From Adlercreutzia equolifaciens DSM 19450 (GTDB taxonomy: Bacteria; Actinomycetota; Coriobacteriia; Coriobacteriales; Eggerthellaceae): DNA of 64,000 nucleotides. The notes under the pieces were generated by a model that worked only from the letters and a program-made list of their open reading frames with translations, did not search any database and was not told where the DNA came from. Shown one piece after another: positions 50,341 through 59,404 of this stretch. The stretch is from NCBI RefSeq assembly GCF_000478885.1, contig NC_022567.1, positions 2,480,001 through 2,544,000 on the forward strand, written 5' to 3'. Made by a program: the position numbers and the translations under genes. Every line of letters begins with the position of its first letter. The first letter of the stretch is position 1.

Positions 50341-51051
50341 CTACTGGCCGTTCTTGGTGGGATCCTCGAAGCGGTAGCCCACGCCATGCACGGTGTGGAG
50401 CCACTTCGGGTTGCGGGGGTTGTCGCCGATCTTGGCGCGCAGGTTCTTCACGTGGGAGTCGATGGTGCGCTCGTAGCCCTCGAAGTCGTAGCCGAGCACC
50501 TTCTCGACGAGCTCCATGCGGCTGTACACGCGACCGGGGTAGCGGGACAGCGTGGTGAGCAGCTTGAACTCGCTGGCAGTGAGATCGATCTCCTCGCCGG
50601 AGACGAGCACCTTGTGGCCGGACACATCGATGGTCAGCTCGCCGAACTCGAGCACCTCGCGCTGGGGCTCGGAATCGGCGTGCACGCGGCGCAGCAGCGC
50701 GCGGGAACGGGCCACCAGCTCGCGGGGGCTGAAGGGCTTCACCAGGTAGTCGTCGGCGCCCAGCTCCAGACCGATGATGCGGTCTTCCACCTCGCCCTTG
50801 GCCGTCAGCATGATGATCGGCACATCGGAGGTGTCGCGGATCACGCGGCAGACGCGCTCGCCCGGCACGCGGGGAAGCATGAGGTCCAGAATGACCAGAT
50901 CGAAGTGATGCTTCTGGAACTCTTCCAGGGCGTCCTGGCCGTCGCCGACGGCGGTCACCCAGTAGTTCTCGCGCTCCAAATAGGCCGTCACCGCATCGCG
51001 GATGGCCTTCTCGTCTTCAACCAGAAGAATGCGTCGCGTCTCGTTGCTCAT
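50341..51051 (-). CDS. OmpR/PhoB-family response regulator
   Basis: A 236-residue regulator. The receiver domain holds the acidic pair LLVEDEKAIRDAV, phosphorylatable Asp in FDLVILDLMLPRVPG (about residue 52), Thr in IIMLTAKGE and Lys in DDYLVKPFSPREL. The C-terminal winged helix spans about 135-230 (DLTASEFKLLTTLSRYPGRV, RTIDSHVKNLRAKIGD, WLHTVHGVGYRFED). AAGGAG precedes ATG 51051. It is the first gene of the operon with the kinase at 48710. Targets are unknown. Confidence 0.96.
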   Translation of the reverse strand: MSNETRRILLVEDEKAIRDAVTAYLERENYWVTAVGDGQDALEEFQKHHFDLVILDLMLPRVPGERVCRVIRDTSDVPIIMLTAKGEVEDRIIGLELGADDYLVKPFSPRELVARSRALLRRVHADSEPQREVLEFGELTIDVSGHKVLVSGEEIDLTASEFKLLTTLSRYPGRVYSRMELVEKVLGYDFEGYERTIDSHVKNLRAKIGDNPRNPKWLHTVHGVGYRFEDPTKNGQ

Positions 51052-51229
51052 GGGGATACTCTCCTTGCATGTTCGCTTGCAGTTCCTAGGATGCCAAAGC
51101 TTCATTGCGCTGACCTGCGATTTCATCAGTTGACAGCGCATATATCAGCCCAGCAGTCGTGTTTGCGTTTATTGTAGCGTTTGCCTTCGTATGGTCGCCG
51201 AGGCGTATGCGAAATGACACAATAGTCCC

Positions 51230-52639
51230 ATGCCCCAGAGAAGATCCGCGCCCACGCGGCGCGTTGCAACAAAACAACCCACATCCCTCTCCTTGCCCGG
51301 AGGCCACGAGGTCTTGCTGACGCGCCGTCATTTCCTCTACGGCGTGGCGGGCGTGGCCGCGCTGGCCGCCGTGGGCGGCGGGGCCGCTTGGGCAGCCGGG
51401 CGCTCCGGCGACGACGACGCCCTGAAAACCCTTAAGGTGCCCGAAAACGCCGTCACCGCGCAGACCGACTTGGAAGAGATGGAAAACTATGAGGACGCCG
51501 TCACGCTGGCCGGCTCGGCGAAGCTGCCCTTCGGCACGCTCGTCTGGTGCAGCGACGACGCCGTTGCCGCCTGCCTGCTTCCCACGGAAACCGCCAAGCC
51601 CCTGGCCGAGGTGGGGCTCCTCGACCTGTCCTCAGCCGAGTGCACCACCATCATCGAGCATGCCGTGGGCGAGGCCGAGGGTTTCGAGATTTACGATGTG
51701 CGCGCGAACAGCGCCGGCGTCGTCTGGACCGAAGCCGACATCCTGGACAATGTCTGGCGCGTGTACGCGGCATCGCTTTCCGGCACAACGCTGGGCGAGC
51801 CGCAGCTGCTCGACGAGGGCGACGTGAACTGGGAGATGCCCACCTTGGCCGTCGCCGCCGGCTACGCTTTCTGGCAGCGCCTTCCGCAGCTCGACGGCAA
51901 CGCCCGCGTGGAAGATTCTCGGCTTTTGCGCGCCGCCTTCGGCACGACCGATTCCCAGGTAGTGTATGCCTCTCAGGGACGCGTGGCCTGCGCGCCCACC
52001 TCCTGCGGAGACAGTCTCGCGCTGGCGCCCCGCGCCCGCACAAGCGGCACCTACTACCAGCTCACCCACCTGGACGCCGCCACCGGCGAGGTTACCGACG
52101 CCTGCGTTCTGCCCTCGTCCATGAAGCCGATGGAATGCGGCTGGGGAAAAACCGGCTTCAGCTTCGCCTTCGACGGCATTTACAACTACGGCGAGGGTAT
52201 CGCGAATTTGGGCACCTACTTGCCCATGGAATCCCCCGAGGCCGCCTCGCTCGTGGCAGCCAACACGGAGGAAGCCGCTGCCGAGACGGGTGAGGCAGAC
52301 GCCGCCGCGCCGTACCTGCCCATCGCCTGCGCCAACCCCGGCACCGAGGCCTACAGCGCCGTGCCCTGGTTCCATTTCGCAGCGAACCCGCTTTCCCCGC
52401 CCTGCTGGTGCGGCAACTGGCTCATGGTGCGCGGCGGTAGCTTCGTGGTGGCCATCGATCTTGCAGGACGACGCTATGTGAAGCTGCCCCTTGAGGAGGG
52501 ATCGGGCGACTACAACGATTTCCTCGCTTCCACGCATATGGGCACGCGCGCCGTCACCTACTGCAACGTGGACTACACCCCCATCGGCGGCGAGCAGCAG
52601 AAGCACTGCCTCGTCCGCATATGGGAACCGGCGGCGTAA
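51230..52639 (+). CDS. Tat-exported protein with propeller-like repeats
   Basis: A 469-residue protein with a twin-arginine signal in LLTRRHFLYGVAGVAALAAVGGGAAWA (Arg-Arg-His-Phe; residues about 29-55), so it crosses the membrane folded. The mature part has blades with patterns such as GTLVWCSDDAVAACLLPTE, VWRVYAASLSG, TYYQLTHLDAATGEV and GNWLMVRGGSFVVAIDLAGR, which suggests a beta propeller like the lipoprotein at 4022. No redox cofactor motif is seen. It is divergent from the two-component system, so it may be a target of that regulator; that is inference. The start has weak spacing but ATG 51230 is the natural one. Confidence 0.75.
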   Translation: MPQRRSAPTRRVATKQPTSLSLPGGHEVLLTRRHFLYGVAGVAALAAVGGGAAWAAGRSGDDDALKTLKVPENAVTAQTDLEEMENYEDAVTLAGSAKLPFGTLVWCSDDAVAACLLPTETAKPLAEVGLLDLSSAECTTIIEHAVGEAEGFEIYDVRANSAGVVWTEADILDNVWRVYAASLSGTTLGEPQLLDEGDVNWEMPTLAVAAGYAFWQRLPQLDGNARVEDSRLLRAAFGTTDSQVVYASQGRVACAPTSCGDSLALAPRARTSGTYYQLTHLDAATGEVTDACVLPSSMKPMECGWGKTGFSFAFDGIYNYGEGIANLGTYLPMESPEAASLVAANTEEAAAETGEADAAAPYLPIACANPGTEAYSAVPWFHFAANPLSPPCWCGNWLMVRGGSFVVAIDLAGRRYVKLPLEEGSGDYNDFLASTHMGTRAVTYCNVDYTPIGGEQQKHCLVRIWEPAA

Positions 52640-52680
52640 GAGCCTCGCCGTCGAAACCCCGTAAGCGAACCGCTATGACC

Positions 52681-52807
52681 CCGTAGGGGGCGACCTTGGT
52701 CGCCCCTCCGCAAGCGGATCGACCTTGCATTGAAAAGGCGCCGTTGTCTTCAAATCCCAGCACCCGCCGCCATTGCGGCCCAGGGGCGACCAAGGTCGCC
52801 CCTACGG
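52681..52807. repeat. composite pair of GTAGGGGC-type palindromes
   Basis: Two units in inverted order: GTA-GGGGGCGACC-TT-GGTCGCCCCT at 52683-52707 and GGGGCGACC-AA-GGTCGCCCC-TACGG at 52783-52807. As at 19731-19818, a CCGCAAGCGG hairpin follows the first unit. The pair sits between convergent genes ending at 52639 and 52821, so it may act as their shared terminator. Confidence 0.8.
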
Positions 52808-52820
52808 AGAAAACACGCCC

Positions 52821-54053
52821 CTACAGTCCGAAGTACTCCTGTTTGGCGGAAAGTATGCGGATGAGGGATTCGTCGAGGCGCTCTTCAGTCAGCTCGCCTG
52901 CCTGCACGGCGTCCAACACCCCCTGGTAGGCCTCGTCGAAACGCTCGGGCATGAGCGGAATGTCGCAACCCGCCTTGAGCGCCGCGACCGCCGCTTCCGC
53001 CGGGGTGTAGTAATTGGTGATGGCGCCCATGGAAAGCGAGTCGGTGACGACGATGCCCGTGTAACCCAGGGAATCGCGCAGCATGCCCTGGACAACGGTC
53101 GAACTGAGCGGGGCCGGCGTACTGTCGCCGATGATGTTCGGCAGGCTCACATGTCCCACCATGATCATGGGCACCCCTGCTTCGATGGCCGCGCGGAAGG
53201 GCACGAGATCCACCGTTTCCAACCCCTCGCTCGTCGCTTCGATGGTGATGGCGCCCTCGTGGGAATCGCCAGCCGCCGCGCCGATGCCCGGGAAGTGCTT
53301 GGCGCAGCAGAGCATCTTCTTGTCGCGGAAGCCCTCCACCTCGGCCCGCACCATGTCAGCCGCCACGGCGGCGTCGCTCGAGAACGAACGCAGGCCCATG
53401 GTGTCGCTGCGCAGGGGATCCACCACATCGGCCACGGGGGCGAGATCCAGGTTGAACCCGAGCGGCGCCAGGTAGTCGGCGATCTGCTCGGCGGCGCGCT
53501 TGGCCGCCTCGGTATCGCCAGCGCTGCCGAGAGCAGAAGCGTCGCCCACGTCCTGGACACCGAAGGCCTCGTTGCCGGCGACGCGCACCACCGTGCCTCC
53601 CTCTTCATCGACCGCGACAAAAGGCGCTACATTGCCGCTGTCAGCGTAGAACTGCTTCACGTTCGCGAGCATGGTCGTCGTCTGCTCGGGATCGAGCAGG
53701 TTCTGGGCGAAGTAAACGATGCCGCCCACGGGATGGGCCGCAACACCCTCGCGGGTCATATCCCCCGCCTGGGTAACCTGGGACACACCTTCCACCAGCG
53801 CTTCGGGGGTCACGATAAACAGCTGGGCCACCTTCTGCTCGAGCGTCATGGCGCCGATGCGCTCGTCCGCAGCAGCACGCGCGGCGGCCGCAGCATCTTC
53901 GGGGCCTTGGCTCTCGCCCGCGCCTTCGCCAGCTGAATCGTCCGCCCCGTTCGACCCGTCGCCCGCGCAGCCGCCCAACGCCAGGCTTCCGCCGGCCAAA
54001 GCCGCCAACCACACAAAACGACGGCGCGTGATGGAATCAGCCAAAACAGTCAC
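52821..54053 (-). CDS. glycoside hydrolase family 3 lipoprotein (NagZ-like)
   Basis: A 410-residue exported beta-N-acetylglucosaminidase-like enzyme. The N-terminus combines a Tat-like SITRRRFVWLAALAGG with the lipobox LALGGC. The GH3 barrel shows MTLEQKVAQLFIVTPEA, FVAVDEEGGTVVRVAG, LGFNLDLAPVADV, the catalytic KHFPGIGAAAGDSHEG (family motif KHFPG...D.H) and the nucleophile in GIVVTDSLSMGAI. It ends at the usual NagZ length. It acts on cell-wall muropeptides or external sugars. The GTG start at 54053 has GGAGGG five bases upstream and places the signal at the very N-terminus. Confidence 0.92.
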   Translation of the reverse strand: MTVLADSITRRRFVWLAALAGGSLALGGCAGDGSNGADDSAGEGAGESQGPEDAAAAARAAADERIGAMTLEQKVAQLFIVTPEALVEGVSQVTQAGDMTREGVAAHPVGGIVYFAQNLLDPEQTTTMLANVKQFYADSGNVAPFVAVDEEGGTVVRVAGNEAFGVQDVGDASALGSAGDTEAAKRAAEQIADYLAPLGFNLDLAPVADVVDPLRSDTMGLRSFSSDAAVAADMVRAEVEGFRDKKMLCCAKHFPGIGAAAGDSHEGAITIEATSEGLETVDLVPFRAAIEAGVPMIMVGHVSLPNIIGDSTPAPLSSTVVQGMLRDSLGYTGIVVTDSLSMGAITNYYTPAEAAVAALKAGCDIPLMPERFDEAYQGVLDAVQAGELTEERLDESLIRILSAKQEYFGL

Positions 54054-54283
54054 ACTACTTCCCTCCGAACAACTCAATCCCTTCGAGCCAATCGCGCACG
54101 CACTCGTAATTTCACTTACGCCCACCAGCATAACGCCAGAAACGCCTTGCGGCAACGGGCCACCGCACGATGCCGAAGCACGTAACGGTCACTTCACTTT
54201 CTGTGAAGACGGAGGCACGTCGCTCGCAAATAGGGAATAATGCGAGACATCGCAAAACGGCGAGCGAAGCAGGAGGAGGATTT

Positions 54284-54946
54284 GTGACCTATCTCATCAC
54301 CTTTCTGGAGGGCATCATCACCTTCGTGTCGCCGTGCCTGCTTCCCATGATCCCCATCTATGTCACCTACTTTGCCGCCGGCGAGGAAGTGCGCACGTCC
54401 ATCGTGCTGCGCAATGCCCTTGGGTTCGTGCTGGGGTTTACCTGCGTGTTCATCGCCATGGGCGCTTTGGCCTCATCGGTAGGTGCGTTCTTCATCGAGT
54501 ACCAGAGCGCCGTCAACGTGGTGTGCGGTCTGGTGGTCATCGCATTCGGTCTGTACTTCCTCGGCATCATCAAGATCAACCTCTTCCACGGCGCGAAGAA
54601 CCCGCTGGCAGGGCGCCAGCTGGGATTTTTCTCCTCGGTGCTGTTCGGCGTCATCTTCTCTGTCGGATGGACGCCGTGCGTGGGGGCGTTCCTCGGCTCG
54701 GCGCTCATGCTGGCCTCGCAGCAGGCGTCGGTGGCACAGGGCGTTATTCTGCTTCTGTGCTACTCGGCCGGCCTCGGCATTCCGTTTGTGGCGGCCGCCG
54801 TGCTCATCGACAAGCTGAAGGGCGCTTTCACCGTCATCAAGCAGCATTACGATATCATTAATAAGGTATGCGGCTGGTTTCTGGTCGCCGTGGGCGTGCT
54901 CATGGCGACGGGACTGCTCGGCGGCTTTTTGCGCCTGCTGAGCTAA
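54284..54946 (+). CDS. ccdA: cytochrome c biogenesis protein CcdA (thiol-disulfide transporter)
   Basis: A 220-residue membrane protein of the CcdA/DsbD family that moves reducing equivalents across the membrane through a pair of cysteines. TM1 shows ITFVSPCLLPMIPIYV (first Cys) and TM4 shows GVIFSVGWTPCVGAFLGSAL (second Cys); six spans are expected. GTG 54284 follows AGGAGGAGG. The TlpA-like thioredoxin comes 37 bases downstream, forming a redox pair. Together they probably keep external cysteines or heme-binding cysteines reduced. Confidence 0.95.
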   Translation: MTYLITFLEGIITFVSPCLLPMIPIYVTYFAAGEEVRTSIVLRNALGFVLGFTCVFIAMGALASSVGAFFIEYQSAVNVVCGLVVIAFGLYFLGIIKINLFHGAKNPLAGRQLGFFSSVLFGVIFSVGWTPCVGAFLGSALMLASQQASVAQGVILLLCYSAGLGIPFVAAAVLIDKLKGAFTVIKQHYDIINKVCGWFLVAVGVLMATGLLGGFLRLLS

Positions 54947-54982
54947 CCCGCGGAATCCAGCCCGAAGGAGAAAGGTTCGAAC

Positions 54983-55834
54983 ATGAGCGAGAACGAGAAG
55001 ATGCCGACCGATGCCGGCGCCCCAGCCGAGACGACAGCGGCCCCGACCGATAGCAGCACCCCAGCCGAGACGGCGGCAAGTGCGACCCCCGCAGCAGCTG
55101 AGCCCTCAGCGGCCGAGCAGCGGGGCGAGGCCATCGGCGAGCGCTTGGCGTCCCTGGAAGCCGAAGAGAAAGCCGCAGCTGCCACGCCGGAGGGCGAGAA
55201 GGCCGACCGCAAGAAGCACGTGGGCGTCATCGTGGCCGCCGTCGTCTTCGCTGTGCTGCTCATCGGCGCGGGCGTGGCCTACAGCGTTCTCGCGCCAGCG
55301 GCCGACAACAAGCAGATAGAGGTGACCGGTACCGATGCTGTCCAAGAAACCGAGGTAGATGCCGCCGACGACACCGGCGACGGCAACGGCGCCAACGCAG
55401 CCACCACCCCGGCGCCGGACTTCACCATGACCGACGCGGACGGAGCGACCCTCACCCTGGCCGACTTCAAGGGCAAGCCGGTGCTGCTGAACTTCTGGGC
55501 CAGCTGGTGCGGCCCTTGCCAAAGTGAGATGCCCGACATCCAGACCGCGTGGAAAGAGCACGGCACTGATGTGGAATTCGTCATCGTGAACATGACCGGC
55601 ATGAACGGCGAGACCGAGCAGAGCGCCAAGGCCTTCCTCGCCGACGCCGGCTACACCTTCCCGTGCTATTTCGATGCCAACAACTCGGCAGCCACCGCCT
55701 TCGGCGTGAGCTCCATCCCGCAGACCTACTTGATCGATGCCGAAGGCAATATTCTTGGCGGCTATATGGGCGCCATGACCTCCAGCATTATCGACGAGGG
55801 CATCCAGATGCTGCTGAACACGGCGAAGGACTAG
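54983..55834 (+). CDS. TlpA-like membrane-anchored thioredoxin
   Basis: A 283-residue protein: an Ala/Pro/Thr-rich cytoplasmic head of about 78 residues, one membrane helix at about 80-105 (VGVIVAAVVFAVLLIGAGVAY), a linker rich in Asp and Gly, then a thioredoxin fold from about 145 (PAPDFTMTDADGATLTLADFKG, VLLNFWASWCGPCQSEMPDIQ) with the CxxC active site at WCGPC, a TlpA-type insert and cis-Pro in SSIPQTYLIDAEG. The unusually long head is the odd part. It follows ccdA and likely receives electrons from it. Confidence 0.94.
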   Translation: MSENEKMPTDAGAPAETTAAPTDSSTPAETAASATPAAAEPSAAEQRGEAIGERLASLEAEEKAAAATPEGEKADRKKHVGVIVAAVVFAVLLIGAGVAYSVLAPAADNKQIEVTGTDAVQETEVDAADDTGDGNGANAATTPAPDFTMTDADGATLTLADFKGKPVLLNFWASWCGPCQSEMPDIQTAWKEHGTDVEFVIVNMTGMNGETEQSAKAFLADAGYTFPCYFDANNSAATAFGVSSIPQTYLIDAEGNILGGYMGAMTSSIIDEGIQMLLNTAKD

Positions 55835-55879
55835 CCAGCTTCCACGCACGCACCGCGCGCCTTCCGCAGAGGCGCAAAC

Positions 55880-55911
55880 CGCCCCGAGACCTTAACAGAG
55901 ATCTCGGGGCG
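55880..55911. terminator. hairpin between convergent genes
   Basis: A 10-bp stem CGCCCCGAGA / TCTCGGGGCG with a 12-base loop, midway between the TlpA-like gene and the flavin reductase gene, which point at each other. Likely a bidirectional terminator; T-runs are short. Confidence 0.6.
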
Positions 55912-55938
55912 CAGGGAGGGCATCGTAGAGAGCAAGTA

Positions 55939-57576
55939 TTAGTTGGCAAGCGCGCTTCTGGCGGCAATGCGACCGAAAGCAAGACACTCGCCCAAGTTGC
56001 CTCCGCCTTGGTAGAGACTAGACCACACCGAACCGAACTCGCCGGCCGAATAGAGGTGCGGAATAGGATTGCCTTCGACGTCGATGATCTCGGCCTTCGC
56101 GCTGCGAACGGGGCCGCCGTCGGTGTTCAGCATCTGAGGCTGCTGCATCATGATGTAGAACGGCGCCGTCTTAATGGGCGTCAGTGTATTCGGCGGCCGG
56201 AAGAAGGCCGGATCCTTCCCGTTCTCGCAATAGGAATTCCAAAGGTCAACAGTTTCAATGAGCTGCTCGGCAGGAAGATCTGCCTGAGCAGCAAGCTCCT
56301 CGAGCGTGTCGGCCTTGTAACCGAAGCCCTCGGCCACCGGGTCTTCGCCCTGCAGGGCGAAGACGCCGTTGTCAATCGCCGCTTGGTCGCACACGAACCA
56401 GCTGATCTTAGGCATAGGCAGCAGGTGCCAATCACCCCCGAACTGCATGTGGCCGTGATGCGACCCCACGGAGGCATTCAGCGGCACGCCCTCATAGTAC
56501 TGGTCCCAATCGATCGTGCCACACGCATCCCAATCCATGTAGAAGCGCCGTCCGTTACTCGCTACGGTAATGCCGAGGGCCGTATTGATGCTGCCGGTTC
56601 CGCTGTATTTGCCCCACCCAGAGTCATCGAGCTTGCGGATGGTGTTCCAGAACCCGGCCCCAGAATTCATATGCCACTCAGCAGCGCCCAGAAGCGTGCA
56701 GATGCGATGGCCGTCACCTGTGTTCTCCTGCGCGGCGACCGGCTTCACCGTCGGCTCGGAGAAGTAATTAGCCATCATGCCGGGATTGCTCTCAAAGCCA
56801 CCGCACGTCATGATCACGCCCTTGTTCGCTTTGACGCGAACCTCGGTGCTTCCGTCAGAGTAAATGCCGCCGAGTACCGTTTTCGTGGAAGGATCTTGCA
56901 CCAAGGCCGTCAGGGGGCATTGGGTTTTCAAGGTAATGGCAGGCAAGTCGTTTAGAACGTCGTTCATGAACTTCGTGACATGGTCCCACTTGCTGCCCTC
57001 CGCTCCGAAAGCGGCATAATCGCACGACGCGGAATGCTCGAGTTCGGGGTACTCCGGGAAACACACGAGGTCGGCCGTGCCGGGGATGATGGTAAGATCC
57101 GCGTCGGTGGCGCCCAGCTCTTTGATCCAATCCAGATTATGGACTATCTCGCTCGCGAATGCCTCGAGCACATCATCGGGCGTCCCGGTTTCCTCATTCT
57201 CCCGAAGCTCCTTGAGATACTCGAGCGCATCCTGCTCGCGATCTTCCGTCGTGTACATGAAGATACCGGTGGAAAACGGGCTGTTTCCATTGCCGAGGGG
57301 GCTTTGGCCCTTCTCAATGAGAAGGCATGTCGCATTCGGGTCTTCCTTTGCCACGGTAACGGCTGCCGCCACGCCGGCCAAGCCCGAGCCAACGACAAGG
57401 ACGTCGGTCTCTTCATCCCATTCGAACCCATCGGAGGACGCGTCGCCCGTGCTGCCCGTGCCACTGGAGGCACCTTGCGAGCTGCAGCCCACAAGTCCCA
57501 TGCCCGCGAGCCCAGCAACCATAAGCGTTGTCCCCGCTGTCTTCACGAACGTCCTTCTGCTTTGATTTGCCGCCAT
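55939..57576 (-). CDS. Tat-exported FAD-dependent reductase (fumarate/urocanate reductase type)
   Basis: A 545-residue flavoprotein of the flavocytochrome c/fumarate reductase group. It begins with a Tat signal (SRRTFVKTAGTTLM, residues 6-19) followed by a GLVGC lipobox. The FAD loop is VVGSGLAGVAAA, then EKGQSPLGNGNSPFSTG, the GVIMTCGGFESNPGMM loop, NTGDGHRICTLLGA, NGRRFYMDWD and the closing GNLGECLAFGRIAARS segment. No heme or FMN domain is attached, so electrons come from another protein. Such reductases let Eggerthellaceae respire diet- or host-derived organic acceptors. Divergent is a LuxR regulator. The substrate cannot be named. Confidence 0.9.
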   Translation of the reverse strand: MAANQSRRTFVKTAGTTLMVAGLAGMGLVGCSSQGASSGTGSTGDASSDGFEWDEETDVLVVGSGLAGVAAAVTVAKEDPNATCLLIEKGQSPLGNGNSPFSTGIFMYTTEDREQDALEYLKELRENEETGTPDDVLEAFASEIVHNLDWIKELGATDADLTIIPGTADLVCFPEYPELEHSASCDYAAFGAEGSKWDHVTKFMNDVLNDLPAITLKTQCPLTALVQDPSTKTVLGGIYSDGSTEVRVKANKGVIMTCGGFESNPGMMANYFSEPTVKPVAAQENTGDGHRICTLLGAAEWHMNSGAGFWNTIRKLDDSGWGKYSGTGSINTALGITVASNGRRFYMDWDACGTIDWDQYYEGVPLNASVGSHHGHMQFGGDWHLLPMPKISWFVCDQAAIDNGVFALQGEDPVAEGFGYKADTLEELAAQADLPAEQLIETVDLWNSYCENGKDPAFFRPPNTLTPIKTAPFYIMMQQPQMLNTDGGPVRSAKAEIIDVEGNPIPHLYSAGEFGSVWSSLYQGGGNLGECLAFGRIAARSALAN

Positions 57577-57672
57577 AAGATCTCCTCTCCTGAAACTGCT
57601 CAATCACTGCATGCAACGATTTGTTATCATGCACAGGTCCGATCATGCGAAAAGACGGAGGGAAGCGAAACT

Positions 57673-57727
57673 CCCGTTTTTGGACAATTTTGGAAATCTC
57701 GCATTTCGGGCTGTGACCAAAAACAGG
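57673..57727. promoter_or_regulatory. inverted-repeat operator candidate for the reductase/LuxR pair
   Basis: CCCGTTTTTGGACA (57673-57686) and TGACCAAAAACAGG (57714-57727) are inverted repeats agreeing at 12 of 14 bases with 27 between, in the 181-base divergent promoter gap. LuxR regulators bind dyad sites, so this is a sensible operator candidate. Confidence 0.45.
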
Positions 57728-57757
57728 GCAAACAACGTTTTGAACAGGGGAAACTCA

Positions 57758-59260
57758 ATGCCTTCAGCGCAGAGTGAATTTTCTGAAAACACCGAAGTTG
57801 CGAAAAGCACTTTCTCCCCCCAGCAGAAGCGACAGGTCGTTTGGTGCTTTTTCAGCCTCCTGTTCCTCATGCCCTACCTGCAGCACAACTTCTTCCACAC
57901 TACGCTTTTCGGCGTATTCGGAACAAGCAGTTTCGCCGTCTTCACCCTTTTTTCGACCGTTCTCGCCCTGTGTCTCGCCTGCTGCATCGCCTTCCAGAAA
58001 CAGGTAGGGCAGTGGCTTGCCATGCGCTCCAGCATCGTGGCGCTATCCGCCGTGGCGCTGGGAGGAACAGCTGCCATTTTCGTTGCCCCGACTTTATTCG
58101 ACGCCGATGTCGCTCTGATTTGGGGGCTTCTCGGTGCCGTTTGCTATGCTGTGGGGCTCTCGGGGGTTGCCGTGCGCACGTTCATGGTGCTTGGGGAGCT
58201 CAGTTGCCAGACTGACCTGAAAACGGTCGTCACCACCATTCTAATTGCGGCGCTCGTCAGTCTAACCGCCTTCGCGAAGCTCGTTCCCACACAGCTCTAC
58301 ACTTTCATCGCCATCTGCGGCGTGGGGCTTTCCGGGGCGGCTCAAATCGGCTTCGGCGCCCTTGAGCCCCCCGCCAAGGCCCGCGATGCAACCAAGCCCG
58401 CCTTGTCCGATGCCTATAATCGCAGCTGGCAATTTTTCTACGTGATCTTCTTCGCCATCGTGCTCTTGCACGGACTGCTGTATGTCGCCGACCCCACCAT
58501 TGAGAGCCGTGGTGATGCCCCGCTGTCCTTGACGATCACTTTTGTGCTCCTGCTCGCTCTCAGCTTGATCCTTGCGGGAGCGTCCTCAAAGCCGAACCAG
58601 TATCTCCAAATCATCTGTCTGTTCGGCAATGTGCTCTTCGTTTTCCTATTCCTCGGCTTGATAGCCGTCAGCTTCCTCTCGGTCACGCATGGCGATTTTT
58701 CCTTTGCCGCCATCGTGGTGCTGGCACTTGCCCGCGTGTTCGACGGCCTGCTTCTTGTCGCCCTGGCCGTGAACTCCTTCTCGGGGAACTCGGGCCCTGT
58801 GCGCAGCTTCTCCCTGTACCTTTTAATACTTTACTGGCTACCAACGGCGTTTTCCTATGTGCTGCTTCCTGTCTTGACCACCAACTTCGCGTTCGACACC
58901 TCTGCCATCCTCGGATCGGCCTCGCTTGCCATTGCCGCCGTGCTCGTGCTCGCCATCGTAGTCATCTTCTCCTTCTTCATGGTGAAGGCCGGCCCGCGTG
59001 AGTCGAAGGAAGACGGCAACACCAATGCGGAGAACCGCCGGACGGCCTGCGCATTCCTTGCAAGGCAGTTCGGCCTTACCCAGCGGGAAGAGGAAGTGCT
59101 CTATTACGTTTCCCTCGGCTATTCGAGCAAGATTGCCGGCGAGAAGCTTTTCGTTGCCCCCGGCACGGTGCAATCGCACACAAAGCGCATCTACACGAAA
59201 CTGGGCGTTCATTCCAAGCAACAGCTCATTAGCCTTGTCGATGAGTCCGAGAGCAAATAG
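57758..59260 (+). CDS. membrane LuxR-family regulator (Eggerthellaceae type)
   Basis: A 500-residue protein: a soluble head of about 26 residues, a large membrane region of about 12 predicted spans (residues 28-410), a linker, and a C-terminal LuxR HTH at about 437-495 (FGLTQREEEVLYYVSLGYSS, KIAGEKLFVAPGTVQSHTKRIYTKLGVHSKQQL). This architecture is characteristic of the many membrane LuxR regulators in Eggerthellaceae that sit beside substrate-specific reductases. The divergent flavin reductase is its likely target. ATG 57758 is chosen because the soluble head leads straight into TM1; the ribosome binding site is weak (AGGGGA). Confidence 0.93.
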   Translation: MPSAQSEFSENTEVAKSTFSPQQKRQVVWCFFSLLFLMPYLQHNFFHTTLFGVFGTSSFAVFTLFSTVLALCLACCIAFQKQVGQWLAMRSSIVALSAVALGGTAAIFVAPTLFDADVALIWGLLGAVCYAVGLSGVAVRTFMVLGELSCQTDLKTVVTTILIAALVSLTAFAKLVPTQLYTFIAICGVGLSGAAQIGFGALEPPAKARDATKPALSDAYNRSWQFFYVIFFAIVLLHGLLYVADPTIESRGDAPLSLTITFVLLLALSLILAGASSKPNQYLQIICLFGNVLFVFLFLGLIAVSFLSVTHGDFSFAAIVVLALARVFDGLLLVALAVNSFSGNSGPVRSFSLYLLILYWLPTAFSYVLLPVLTTNFAFDTSAILGSASLAIAAVLVLAIVVIFSFFMVKAGPRESKEDGNTNAENRRTACAFLARQFGLTQREEEVLYYVSLGYSSKIAGEKLFVAPGTVQSHTKRIYTKLGVHSKQQLISLVDESESK

Positions 59261-59299
59261 ATTTAACCGAGATTCACGAAGGCCAAAGGCAGATTGGAC

Positions 59300-59371
59300 G
59301 GTTGCCGCTGCAGACGGAGCCTGCGCTACAGGGTCGGTCTTGTAGCGCAGCCTTTGCCTGCGGCGGCAACC
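59300..59371. terminator. long hairpin between convergent LuxR and purB genes
   Basis: GGTTGCCGC (59300-59308) pairs with GCGGCAACC (59363-59371); inside, TGCAG/CTGC and CTGCGCTACA / TGTAGCGCAG pair as well. The 72-base structure lies 40 bases after the LuxR stop and 33 after the purB stop. It lacks T-runs but is strong, so a bidirectional terminator is likely. Confidence 0.6.
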
Positions 59372-59404
59372 GGATTATCTTCCTGCCAGCTGCGAGTGCA
59401 CTCC

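Noticed and set aside
59261..59404. Small RNA gene at the LuxR/purB junction
   Set aside because: The strong hairpin is better explained as a bidirectional terminator between convergent genes; no promoter is visible.
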